Assembly (NCBI RefSeq): GCF_041146795.1
Contig: NC_135177.1
Coordinates: 37,433,060-37,497,059 of the forward strand
DNA length: 64,000 bases
DNA from: Maylandia zebra
Taxonomy: Eukaryota; Chordata; Actinopteri; Cichliformes; Cichlidae
Direction: 5' to 3'
The notes under the pieces were generated by a model, which worked only from the letters and a program-made list of their open reading frames with translations, was not told the DNA's origin and ran no database searches. Made by a program: the position numbers and the translations under genes. Positions 11,525 through 23,800 of this stretch are shown here, piece by piece (position 1 is the first letter of the stretch; each line of letters starts with the position of its first letter).

Positions 11525-12470
11525 AAGCGGTGAGAGAGGGAGGCCCGTGCTGGGAAAACCAGTGTGGACAAAAGTCAGCGAGTAACCAGTGAAACCAGTG
11601 TGAGTTCAGCCTCAGATATTAGAAGGACTTCAGAGGACGCGCTCAGTTAAATCTGCGTTAAAGGAAAGGTTCTGAGATGCTGTTAGCCCCGCCTCAGCTC
11701 ACTTCCTGTTGCAGCTGTCATTACATTCCTGTCGTGGACGCAGTGAAGAAACAGGAAGAAGCATGAGCCTTCAGCCTGTATGCTAAGCTAGGCTAACAGC
11801 ATCCCAAGTAACAGAACGAATCTCTGCCTCCAAACGAGCCACCGGTCCACGATCCGGCCGGCTGATTGGACCACACTGACCCTTTAACCAAAGTGCTTTT
11901 GGTGCCTGAACCACAGACGCGTGTCCGGATGTGACCCCTGAACTTTGCTGACAGCTTCTCATTTGGAGGTCACGTGTTTCAAACGAGAGGCGTGGTCACG
12001 AAGGGTTTTTCAAACTTTTAGTGCTCGTTGAATATTTGGTGCTACACATCAGCAGCCCTGGTTCTGATTTCATTTCTATAGAGGTAAAACAGCTGATACA
12101 CGAAGGTCAAAGGTCAGCTACACAGAGGCCTTCGTGCTGTTGTAGAGTCTGAACTAAAAAACTGTCCCTGGACCAGTTTGTACACTTTTAAAGTCACCAC
12201 GTCTTTAAAGCCTCTGAGCTCACCTGAACCTGAACCTGAGTTTGTTTCCGGAGCTCGAGCAGCTGCGTGTTCCTGCAGAACCACAGATTCCTCCACTACA
12301 ACCAGGAAACACTAAAAGACGAGTGCTGAACGCTCCAACACTTCATCGCATCCTGAGGAAAGATCTGTGGAATTATGTCAACAACAGAAATATTCCCGTC
12401 ACACGACTGATATTTTTCTACCAGCAGGTGGCAGTACGCCTCTATGAACTCTATGAAGTTTTATATCTAC
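11525..12470. other. zinc-finger 3' flank, no separate feature
   Basis: The sequence after the stop is probably 3' untranslated region, but I see no clear AATAAA nearby. Nothing else is recognised. Confidence 0.3.
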
Positions 12471-12920
12471 ACTCACTGCCCACTTTATTAGGTACAGCTG
12501 CTGAGTTTACAGAGTACAGATCTCTGGAAGAAACTGCTCGGGTGGTGCCCCAGATCAGAGGAGAATGACCAAACTTATATAACTTATTATAACAAAGGTA
12601 TGCAGAAGAGCGCCTCTGAGCACATCACACCCTGAAGCAGATGAGCTACAGAATATCTGCCACAACATCCAGGATCTCTCTGTCGGGAGGGCGTGATGGT
12701 TTCTTGGCACGTCCGTGACAAGTTCACCGTCCTCCAAACGCCTCCACAGTCACCACATGTCATGGATGCGGTCCACAGCTCTGCAGTAAGTCTGTGATGG
12801 TGTCACGTCAACACGGAGAGTCTCTGAGGAATGCTTCCAGAACCTCGTCGATGCTGGGAAGAAGAAACAGGGTCCAGTCCTGTACTGGCAAGGTGTAGCT
12901 AATAAAGTGGCTGCTGGGTA
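12471..12920. mobile_element. non-autonomous DNA element with TTTATTAGGTAC ends
   Basis: The left end reads ACTCACTGCCCACTTTATTAG and the right end TAATAAAGTGGCTGCTGGG, which are imperfect inverted copies (CCACTTTATTA). This end pattern is frequent in fish genomes. No transposase frame is present and the target duplication is unclear, so the family is left open. Confidence 0.55.
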
Positions 12921-12999
12921 TGATTTATCTTCTCTTGTTACAGCAGCTCAAGTTAAATACAACAACGTGTAACAGGGAGCTTAAATGAGTGGGATTATG

Positions 13000-13318
13000 T
13001 GGCGATCGTGGCTCAAGAGTTGGGAGTTCGCCTTGTAATCGGAAGGTTGCCGGTTCGAGCCCCGGCTCGGACAGACTCGGTCGTTGTGTCCTTGGGCAAG
13101 ACACTTCAGCCGTTGCCTACTGGTGGTGGTCAGAGGGCCCGGTGGCGCCAGTGTCCGGCAGCCTCGCCTCTGTCAGTGCGCCCCAGGGTGGCTGTGGCTA
13201 CAATGTAGCTGCCATCACCAGTGTGTGGATGGGTGGATGATTGTGTATAGTGTAAAGCGCTTTGGGGTCCTTACGGACTAGTAAAGCGTCATACAAATAC
13301 AGGCCATTTACCATTATG
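13000..13318 (+). repeat. full-length tRNA-derived SINE
   Basis: The head has tRNA-like Pol III boxes: GTGGCTCAAGAGTTGGGAG (A box) and GGTTCGAGCCC (B box). The body TTGGGCAAGACACTTCA and the tail TTTGGGGTCCTT / CAGGCCATTTACCATT match the copy at 34545-34853. It is a transposed SINE, not a tRNA gene. Confidence 0.85.
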
Positions 13319-13639
13319 TCCATGAATGAAACTGAAATCTCCGCCAGGTGAGAATACCTGTGAGAGTTTCTACGTCACGTCCAACAAACCTTTCACTTCC
13401 CCATGAGGGATTTTCCCACGAGTTGTAGATATTTCCTGTGTTTAAATGTTTCCATGTTCAGTCTGTGGGAAGCAGACAGGAATCTGAGGTGTCCCAGCAT
13501 GGAGAGAGTTTATAATCTGAAACATTAAACTGAGACCTTCACAAACTGTTCGTGCATTTTATTATTTACATATCAAATGCATTTATGGGGTAAACGACCG
13601 CCGTCTCTGGGCTGTTCGGTGGTGTGCAGAGCACCACCT

Positions 13640-13800
13640 CTGATTCTTAGCTACATCTTCGCTCACCCCAACCGGCTGCAGCAGATGGCCCCGCCCCTCC
13701 CTGAGCCTGGTTCTGCTGGAGGTTTCTTCCTGTTAAAAAGGAGTTTTTCCTTCCCACTGTCGCCAAAGTGCTGCTCACAGGGGGTCATATGATTGTTGGT
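13640..13800 (+). repeat. LINE-type 3' tail repeat, plus copy of an inverted pair
   Basis: The copy carries GGCCCCGCCCCTC, CTGGTTCTGCTGGAGG and GGGGGTCATATGATTGTTGG, the same order as at 46590-46838. Its inverted partner follows at 13848-13945. Confidence 0.7.
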
Positions 13801-13847
13801 GGTTGTTTCTGCTGATGCAGAGTTTTCACTCTACAGTACGAAGCACC

Positions 13848-13945
13848 TGGGAAGGAAAAACTCCCTTTGAACAGGAAGAAACCGCCCAGCCTCAGGGAGG
13901 GGCGGGGCCATCTGCTGCGACCGGTTGGGGTGGGTTTAATGTGTA
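13848..13945 (-). repeat. LINE-type 3' tail repeat, minus copy of an inverted pair
   Basis: GGGAAGGAAAAACTCCCTTT, GGAAGAAACC and GAGGGGCGGGGCCATCTGC are the reverse complement of the copy at 13640-13800, with about 50 bases between the arms. Confidence 0.7.
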
Positions 13946-15280
13946 AGCACACTGTTTTTTTTTCTTTTTGGCGTGCCGTTTTGGACTGTGGGGGTCCATC
14001 AGAGAGAGCTTCACCAGATTGGGCATTTGCCAAGAGGCCTGGTACCACTGGATGGCACCGGAATTAAACGATTCTGTAGCAAAGCAGTAGGAGGCCAGGA
14101 TTGCTCCAAAGCACCAAAACAGGACAGCTCAGCGTGAAGAAGCCGCTCTCAGCTCTTTAAACGCTCCGACGCGTGAAAGCGCCGCCGAACGATTCTAGGA
14201 CGAGGCGTGGTCTGTTCCACTCCTGATGTGTTTTGGTCATCTAGTGATGTCACGAACATAGATCATTCATGGCAGTGAGACACAAACAAACAAATACCAC
14301 TGAAGCTCTTCCAGAGTAAAAGCTCTGCTGATCCTGCTGACTCGGCTCCTGTTCATCAGGCGCTGGCTCGTGTCTGTTGCTGTGAGCTTGGAAGAAGCCA
14401 AACACCTGCTCACAGAGCCTCACTGACGCCTCCAGGTGTCAGACACCTGCAGCACGGCCTTCAGGCTGCTCGCGTCAACACATCTGGAGATGTTCTGCAT
14501 ATTTTTAGTTCACTGGGTTTTTCCTGAAGTCATATTTATTTAGTTCTCTCTTAATTATGTCCCCCATCTATTTACTTACCATGTTAATTTCACTTCCTGT
14601 GTCTCTTCCTCACGTCACCACAGCTTGTGGAGGCCTGGTTACTGCCTGTTACTACAGTTCACAGTGCAGGAGCTAACAGCAGCTAACGTGGTTAACTCGA
14701 CACGGTGCTGCATCTACTTTTAATTTCTTTTTATTGTTTCTAGCTTCACCTTTTCTTCAACTTCTTCCACAATAATTTTTTTCTACAAGCTGGAACAGCA
14801 ACTAGGGGAGGGGCCTGTGTCATTAAGGACTCTGATTGGATATTCCAGGCCAACCCTGTGGGCTGGTAATTGGGCCTGCAGCCCGGCTCATCGGCCCAAA
14901 AGTGCGCTGGCCCAGGGGGAAGATGCTGTGTGTCCCAGATCAATTTTGTTTTTATAATTATTATTGAAGACATTGTTGAACATCTTTGAAAAGGGGGCAG
15001 CTCACAGTACAGAAGCACATGTGGCACAATCGAGCCGATCATGTCAGAGTGTGTCTGTGACGGTGGCGACCCGGGTAGTGAAGATTATTCGAACATTAAA
15101 GATTATTAATAACACAACGCAGATTAGTTTGCTTTGCAAATTCCATCAGTTGTATTTAACAGAAATGGATATATATCCTTTGTTTTTGTATCCTTATTTA
15201 ACAGATTTTTGACGTCTTGGACTTTGAGTTCTTAATTCAAATTCATCGTCTTGATTTTATTTTTGTACATATTAAAAATG
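13946..15280. other. unclassified intergenic sequence
   Basis: No gene is supported. The part at 14790-14960 is GC-rich and repeat-like (GGCCCAAAAGTGCGCTGGCC) but I cannot assign a family. The rest is AT-rich with no open domain. Confidence 0.3.
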
Positions 15281-15900
15281 ATAAGCAACATCTTTGCAGG
15301 AGGTCTCCTCTCTCCAGGAGCTCACTGCTGGTGGGGGAGAGGTGTAGGAGAGGTGGAGAATGAGCTCAACCTGGGTGTTTATTGTCTTGTGTAGTCTGAG
15401 AGATGATTGGATGATGGGTCGGGTGCAGTTTTCTCTGCAATGGGGTCGGGTGGGGCTGCCCGGGGTTATGTGGGGCTGGGCGGTGCCGCTGCCGGGTGCC
15501 CCAGATGGGCTCCGGATGGGCCTGGGCCCCCTGGCCTTGGTGGACTCCAGGGAGCGGGGGTGCCTACTGGGGTCAGCGGGGCAGCTGGCCCAGGGGAGGG
15601 GCCACTTCCCCTTCCTTTCTTCCCTCCCCATCCTCAGGTGCCTCCCTCTTCCCGCTCCACCACACCCACACACATGCAGGGCTTGGGGTGCAGGTGTGTC
15701 ACTAGGGTGGGGCACTCCCCCTCTGTCCCCTTCTGGACGCCTGTGCCTCAATTTTATTCCGCAACCTAGACATCCACATTACTCACGCTCTCACATAACA
15801 CCTACATATAGGGTCTTGGGGCTGGGCACGCTACACGGCATCCAGAGGATGGTCTGTGTATTCAAACCCACCTCTGGCGCCGGTGCCCACCTCTCAATTT
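15281..15900. repeat. GC-rich unclassified repeat
   Basis: The block is strongly GC-rich and G-biased on this strand (GGGGCTGGGCGGTGCCGC), quite unlike its flanks. The long open frames it holds in several directions are a by-product of this composition. A decayed LINE part is possible but not shown. Confidence 0.35.
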
Positions 15901-15967
15901 GAAACACGTATAGACACTGAGGGTTTGGGGAGGAGCCATGCTGCTCTCTGGCAGGAAGCACCGTGAC

Positions 15968-16660
15968 CAACGTTCCCTGTAATGTTTCATGTGTCTGAAC
16001 ACACAAACTCCCTGAGCGGACACTCGGACCACTGTGGTCACGCCAGCATCGAATCATCCAAGTTACATGTTTATTAAAATAATCTAATTACAGCATTAAA
16101 GGCTGGGGGGAGGTTTGTCTTTGTTCACAGGCTTTGTAGCGTTTTCCTTATCAAACGCAGTTTTTACTGTTCCTTCCCGCAGTAAATTTAAACAACGACA
16201 GTATTCAGGAAGAAAACCAAACATTGCAGATATTTTATCATAACTCTGGTTTTACGCGGCCGATCAACACAATTTAAAAACTGGTATAAAGTCCACACTT
16301 TGTCCGTCAGTTGTTCCGTCTGTCCTGCTCACATCTCCAATGGTTGTGCACGTTGTCATTAACGTGGCTTCACTCCACATCAGCCGCTTTGCTAAAACAC
16401 CGGTGTCGCACATAAGGACGCTGTCAGAGCCTGTCAGCGACGTTGATTGGCTGCGTATATACGAATGTGAATCGCATCATTGGCTGGACTTTGGGATGAG
16501 ATGGCATCGTTCTGATCCCATACGGGAGCAGCCAGTCACTGACTAACACTGCAGAACAGGATTGTTAAAGTTTAAGTTTCAATTCAGGTTGGATTTTTTG
16601 TGCGCAGAGACGTGCCAGCAGTGCGCAATTGCGCACGCGCGCAGCTTAGAGGGAGCATTG
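15968..16660. mobile_element. non-autonomous hAT-like element
   Basis: The ends CAACGTTCCCTGTAA and TTAGAGGGAGCATTG are imperfect inverted repeats. The flanking octamers ACCGTGAC and ACCATGCG agree at five of eight positions, which fits an aged 8-bp duplication. Its left part recurs in reverse at 31231-31384. The right end contains the self-complementary GCGCAATTGCGC. Confidence 0.55.
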
Positions 16661-16739
16661 ACCATGCGCTCCTGTGTTTTAAATGCACTTTAGAACAGCA
16701 CGCAGCAACACTACATATCAGTGTCTTCACTCACCCCTG

Positions 16740-17280
16740 TTCTCTGTTAACCGTCGGGGCTGGGAGGAGGTGCTGGCCGTCAGATTGGGGTCTGGGATGC
16801 GGGGCCTACCTGCTAATGGAGATAAGGGGGCGGTCTGCTTGTCTCCACTTCAGGGAAAAGGGTTACATCTCCTGGGTCTAGGTACGGTTTGCCCCTTTGT
16901 GGCGAGAGTACCTGGACCTGGGATGTAGAGAAAGTTTGGGGAGTGTCTGTCTCCATGTCAGGTGAGCGCCGAGGATCTGTTTATGTGTATATGGGGGTGG
17001 GAATGCATGTTTGTGTCTGCGTGCGCCTGTTCGTCTATATGTCAGGTTGGGTCTTAGACTCCACCTCTCTGGGAACATCTCAGGCTCTCCGAGGTATGGA
17101 GGCTTATCTCCCCTCACCACTCTCCCTGAATAAAATAAATACATAATTATAATAAAGGTCAATCAAATGGACCAACATGGCACGGCCATGATGATCCGCT
17201 TGGCATCTTTCTTCAGGGAATAGTTCTGATGGCTAACGATCCAAACGGGACAGGGAAAAAGATCAGCAGTTCCCTCAGGA
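16740..17280. repeat. unclassified dispersed repeat
   Basis: The end at 17140-17260 is shared with 5800-5945. The first part is G-rich, like 15281-15900, which suggests both are pieces of one dispersed element. No intact frame is seen. Confidence 0.4.
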
Positions 17281-17439
17281 GTCCTGAGCTAATACATAAA
17301 GTATAAGTAACTGAAAATACTGAGCATATCACACAAGTACTGGAGTAGAAGTACTCACAGCTGCTGCGTCTTCATTTAATTATTTATTCAATTTAATAAA
17401 AGCGAAGCTGCGGCGTCGTCAGGCAGGTGGGTATTCCCC

Positions 17440-17603
17440 TCACGGGCAGGGGGCGTGGTCAGAGCCCCGGGGGCGGGGTCAGCGGATACCGTGCCATCCC
17501 GCAGGATAAAAGCTGGTCCCGACAGCCTACGGGAGGCTCAGCTGACCGCTCCAGGACCAGGCACGATCACGTGACCTTCTCACCTTCAGCTTGATTATCT
17601 GAA
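17440..17603 (+). promoter_or_regulatory. tmem116 core promoter and 5' UTR
   Basis: Two GC boxes (GGGGGCGTGG near 17448 and GGGGGCGGGG near 17469) are followed by a TATA-like GATAAAAG at 17505-17512 and an E-box-like CACGTGACC about 60 bases on. The tmem116 start codon lies about 95 bases beyond the TATA-like box. This is a motif reading only. Confidence 0.5.
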
Positions 17604-20600
17604 ATGCTCAGAGAGTTTCTGATGTCTTCAGACGAGATGATTATGACCAACCACACAGCAGCAAACACCACCGGAGCCGAGGACTGGACGCAGGTGAGCT
17701 CATCGCGATCAGCACCTCCTGTGCTCTCAGAATCACTGCGCACATTCAAGCACTTTAACGAGCTCAGCAGCTTTACATGCGGCTGGATAAACGGTGTGAC
17801 GTGGAAATAAACTCGAACTATGTGTTATTGTGGGATCTACAACAATACAATAACAATAAACAACAACAGTCGTGATTTGGTGCTGCATGAATAAAGATAA
17901 GCTGTTTTCCATACTTAGATTATATTGATGTAGACACGTGATGCCGCAGCTCGTTCTGTGCCTTAAAGGGACAGTACACCGCGCTGCTACTCTGTGTGAA
18001 CAGACCATCCAAGTGTGATTTACTCTGAGCCACGTCCAGGATGTGTTCGGCTTGTTTTCTGTGGTGAGTCTCGGTTTGTTCCGTCTGCACTCGGAGACTC
18101 CGTCAGTTCAACATCTGCCAAAAGTCCAGTAAAACAATCAGCTCGTACTTTTGTGCTGCTGCACTAAATCGAGCATCTCTCACTGAAGGAAGTGAAATAA
18201 ATTCACAAATTTCACTTCCAATAAAAGCTTTGAAGTGCTCGCGCTCACCGCTGAACAATAATAACCTGATGGTTTAATGCAGAAGCAGAGAAAGCAGTCA
18301 TCATAAACACACACTGGGTTCCTCTCACTCTTCATTTGGTGCACAACTCATTAGAGACAGACTCAGTGATGAGAAACAGGGTCGCTGTATGAAGAGTTCC
18401 ATTAAGTAATGATGAGTCATATTTATATGTATTTATTCTCTTGTACATAATCATGGATTTGTTTATTTTAAAATGTCTATTGATCTTGATCATAATTAAA
18501 TATATATTATATGTATTATATTTATATAAAGTAAATATAAACATTTACTTAAAACATTTTATTCATATTTATACTTTGATGTATTCTCACAGACTGTATT
18601 TAAAAGATGGGTGATTCTTAAAACAGGAAGTTAGCATTTTCTCGTGCACAGGGTCTATTCCCCGAGTTATGTGACGCGTCCATCGGAGTGTGAGAGCCTC
18701 AGATAAAATGACTTTCGTGAATGTTGAAAGCTGTCACCTGCTAACTGCTGCTCACTAACGTCCAGATAAATCTGCGAATTACACTTAGCAGTGAGGTTAC
18801 CACGGTAACGTCACTGCTGCAGCCTCTGCTGGACGTCAGAGGAACTGCAGTTTGTGATGTTTGGACCGTGTTTAGTTTTATTCTGTGTAGGAGGAGGCCG
18901 CGGTCAGCGGGCACTTTGAGGGTTGTGCGCACTCGCCGTTATCTTGTTGGTCTTTTTGTGTGTTGAAAACTGAATTTCAACCCTCATCGGTGTAAGACGG
19001 TTAAACTGACATCTTAAAAAGAAGTAATAATGAGACTACAACGGTTTCCTTTTTCTCCTCTCGGAGTGAATTTCTGAACTTCCTCTGGGGTTTTTTGTGT
19101 TTCCCCCACAGTTTGTTTGTCTCTATTTTTAACACTTTCACTCCCACATCTGCAGCTGATGTTAACTGACCTCACCGAGAGACGAACACTCACTGCAGCA
19201 TCGATTAAAGCACAATCGCTTTAAGAGTCACGCAGCTCTAAGAGCTCGAATAAGTAACAAAAGAGCGTTTGATGTTTGTGCTTCATCGTGAAGAAATGTG
19301 AAGTTTGCAGTGTGTGCGCGTGTGCAGACACCTCAGTGTGTGTCTGTGTGTGTCAGCCTGCTGACCGCCTGCCTGTTTCCCTGCAGGTGTACGTCGTGGT
19401 CAGTTGGATCCAGCTCGTCATGGCTGTGCTCAGGTCAGTGTCTTCATCCTCCACAGGCACAGCTGGAAAGTAAAGAAAAGCCATTCATGAGTAATTTAGA
19501 GCTTATTTGACTTCAGTCAAGTTCAGCAGCAGTAACTGTCGTCATTACTGTTTTTATCAGGAGTAAAACTGGAAACATGACTGGGAAAGTCAAGATACTC
19601 TAACTACATTTTAGTGACACATACATTTGACCTTTTGATATGTAACGTAGGCAAACTGAGTAGGTGACCCACAGAGCTACTGTCTAAAACCTGAACACCT
19701 ACACGCTGTTTTTTACTGTAAAACTCTGAAATCCTGCATTTTTAATAATCCGAGTCGTCGTCTCGGCCGGACTGTTGGACGTTCCTGTACAGAGGCTTGT
19801 TTGTAATGGGCTGCGTCAGAGCACATTAGGCTTTTATTGCTGGTTCATTTACCCAGTGTGGGACCAGTGGGAAAGACCTGAGGGGTCAGAGGTCACAGCG
19901 CTCAGACAATAGAGGCAGGCGCAGTTCCAATCAGCTGTTTTTCTTTCACGCCATCTTTATTAAACACCGAGCTCTTCCAGTGAGGTTCCACTCATCATGT
20001 GTGTTTGTGTTTGCAGCATTCTGGGTTCAGGCTCCATCATCTGCTGCCTGATGTTACGGGGACTCAGCCGGAAGCCCGAGGTCAGCCGCTTCTCTGTTCT
20101 CTGACGCTTTGCACAAACTGTGTGAGATAAACTGTGGTCTGAACTTTAAAGTTAAAATAATTAAGAGGAAGTGCTTATAAAAGCTGGACGTGGCCGCTGT
20201 GAAATCACCCTTTGTGTTATCGAGTTCTCTTTTCCAAACCTCAGCCCGAGCCGCTGATTTGAAACTAGGCGTGATGAGAGGGGGCTGAACGCTGACACTG
20301 TGCCTATTGTTCAACGCTGCAACGAGGTCAGATTTCCCCGGCGCAGAGGCATCACTTTAGGACACTCAGATGTAAAGATGTACTGTCATTCACATGTTTA
20401 CATTCAGTTCTGCTTTCTAACCTTCATGTGGATAAGAATGAAAACATTACGTAACCGCTGGGTGCACTCATCGTTTTATACAGAAGAGTCTCTAAGTAGG
20501 ACAAAGACACCCGATCAGCCACAAAGAAGCCCCGCCCTTCTCGAGTCCTAATGAGGTTCATAAAACCGCCGTCGTGTTTATTGAGTGAGACGCGAAACCC

Positions 20601-20762
20601 ACCAGAAAGGTCTTCAGGTGAACAGGAGACTCGTTTTCTCCTAAGCTTCTGTCCAATCAGACTTGCCTCTACAACCAGGAGTCGCCCCCTGCTGGTCATC
20701 TACATTAGCCTCGCTCCGTCCTCCGTCCAGCTTTTAAAATCCTTTCTCAGCACGCTGTAATC

Positions 20763-20834
<72 letters not shown>

Positions 20835-23800
20835 TGTGTGTGTGTGTGTGCGCGCGCAGCTGCAGCCTCTGATGCTGCTCAGCGTCGCAGACCTGCTGCT
20901 CGCCGTGTGCTGGCTGATCGGCTCCATCCTGTTCTTTAAAGACTGCACAAGCCGGAGCACGCACTGTTACTACCTGCACATCGTGGAACAGGTGAAACAA
21001 CACTACACTGGACTGCTGTGGTTATACTGTAAGACAAGGTGACCCACGGAGTACAATCAAACTGAAAGTCCCGAGGGTCCCGAGGGTTTGTGTGTGTGCG
21101 GACCCCAGGCCAACTTTATTGATAAAGCTACTAAAATAAAATAAACAGAGACCGATCGCTGGCACGAACTCCGATCTGACGGAGCAGCAGCTCTGACAAC
21201 ACGACGCCACACACGATTTTCCAGATGGGTTAGGTGATTCCAGCGCGGTGGTCAGACCACACTGGTAACACTTCCACCTTCATCACGTGACCCCAACATG
21301 TTCAAAACCAAGCTCCGCCTTTGTTCTCTTTACTTTGTTTCAGGGGAAAGTTTTCAGAGTGAAGCGTGGAGCTGCCGAGGGATTTCCATATTCTCAAAGC
21401 AAAGTGTTTCCTGAGAAGTCAGCCAAAGTCGACCTCACACACAACTGAAATAGCATGTTCCAAGAACCAAAAAAACAAGAACTTTCACACAATAAAGTCA
21501 AATGTTTAACACGTGGAGCACATTTACAGCTAAAAGCAGTCATCAGATTATATCCATAGTTATCAGAAAAGAGTTTTTTAACCACACAAGAGTAAGTTTA
21601 CCAAGAGGATTTGTGCTAAAGGGCAAATCACCGAAAAAAGGAAAAGGAAGTGGCAGGAAAAAGGTCGGGGCAGCAATCGTGATGAAAAATTGAAAGAGAA
21701 ACAAAAATAAATTCAATCAGCTCCAAGGAAACAAAACTAAAGAGAAACTGGGAGAGCTGCAGAGCTGAGCTGCGTCTCGTCCGGATCGTAACCTGCTGAG
21801 CTTCTCTCCTCTAAATGTTTCATCATCAGTGACTCATCCAGCTCGTTCAGTCCCGTTTACATCAAATAAAACTGGGTGCGGTTTTACCTCTGTTTCTATG
21901 ACAACCAATCCAGCACCTGAGGACGAGCGGGTAAATGACAGCTGTGTCCCAAAACGTCGGCTGCATCCTCCGGAGGCCGCGTTTGAAGGCCGATCACGTC
22001 ACAGCCAGGCGACGAAGGCTGTCCCAATTCGTCGACTCCTTCAAATGCGTCCTTCATTTCCCCGAATTTGATGGATGGGTCGGGTGTGTCCTTCGTGGCA
22101 CACCATATCCCAGAATTCATAGCGCGGCCCAGCCAAATTTCAGCTGCCAACAATGGCGGCTGCTGCTAAGTTTTAAAATTACTCTTATTAATCTTTCTGG
22201 GTCACAAAATAAACTTTTAGCATATTTTCAGGCGAGAAAGTTGCTGTGCAAACTTCAAATATCTGCTCGGTTTATCAAGACATCGCATATTTGCAAAAGT
22301 GCTTCGACGTTTTCGGAGACGTCTGTTACCCACCAGCTCGATAGCAAGCCGGGGGGTTCAATGGTCACTCCAGCCGGCGAGAGCAGCGGACTCCCGGCTT
22401 CATCGTTTTCAGACCCCCGCTCTGTCGCTACTCAGGTTAAACATGATATTTAAGTCACTCGGAGAACTTAAAAATGTAATTGTTTTCCTTTTTTCTGTGT
22501 TTTATTTGTTCCTGAGTAAATCGTTTGGCTGAGATCAAAGTTATTAGATTATTAGATTAAATAAAACTTTATTAATCCATCGGGTTGGTTCCTCCGGGGT
22601 TTTCACACAGCTGAATAAACGTCAAACAGAAAACTGATTAAACAGAAGTGTGAGACAGTCGAGAGTTTACTCCAGTGTCCTGTTATATTTTAGACAGCAA
22701 GGAGCAGACGGCCGAGTTTATTAAACTCCACCCATACAGCGCTGACGCTGATCTGAAGGCGAGACCGTCCCATTTCACCGTCTCGCACTTCCGGCCTTCT
22801 CAGTCTTCGAAGGACCCGGCCCATGTAGACCGCGAAGGCCGGGTCCTCCGAAGGATGCGGCCGACGTTTTGGGACACAGCTGACGTCTCTGTTGCCAAAT
22901 ATCTATCGAGTGAGCTATTCTGGCCCAGATGACCAGGTCCAGATCCTGAACTGGGTCATTCTGGGATGAAATGGAGCAGCAGAACCAGGACAGAACACAG
23001 CCTGGAAGCAGAAAAACATTCCTGACCCACATCTCCCACTCAGAGCAACAACCCCGGGTCAGCTGCCCCTTTTGGCTCTCGCGCTCTATTAAAGTCTGAA
23101 AAGGGGGCGGGGTGTCAGGTGACCTGTTTAGAAAACCAGCGCGGCGAACGTGAGCGAGGATTTGGCTCATCACAAACTCTGTTTCAGGTTTTCTACATGG
23201 CCTCCTTCTTCTACACCCTCTACTACATTTGGAACCTCTACAAAGGAATCAAGGAGAAGTACTGCAGCTGCATGGATGGATACTCTGTACAGGTACAGAC
23301 ACATCTGTCCAGCTGCCAGGGCAGCAAAACACACACAACAGGTAGTAAACAAAGCTTTCAGGGTTTTGTTTGCAGCTCATAAAGCTTTAGAATAACACAA
23401 AGGGCAAACCTGACAGGGTCAAACTCTGCGCGGCCCACAGCTCCCAGACGCTCGGTAAAAGTAGAATGGTGGGGAAACCTAAGAGGATAAAAAGATGCTC
23501 CAGTGTCCTGACGGGGCACAGACCTCCCCATGTTTGGTCCTGATGCTTCAAAATAGTTTTGATCTGGTACCTGATCACTTCGGTGCAGCATGAACAGCTT
23601 TGTTTGTCTCAGTAAACATGAGGCTTTAAAATGATTTTAAAGGGCCTTGAAAAGCTTATGCACACATCCAGACTGGACGACTGTAACTGCTCTACTCGGG
23701 CCTCCAACACTCTTCTCTTTACCAGCTTCAGTTAATTCAAAATGCAGCTGCGCGTCTCTTAACAGCTACGAGAATCTACGAACGCATCACTCCAATTTTA

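Noticed and set aside
15360-15902. A 180-codon frame in a GC-rich block
   Set aside because: Several frames on both strands are open at once, as expected of G-rich repeat DNA. No start context, splice signal or protein family was recognised.
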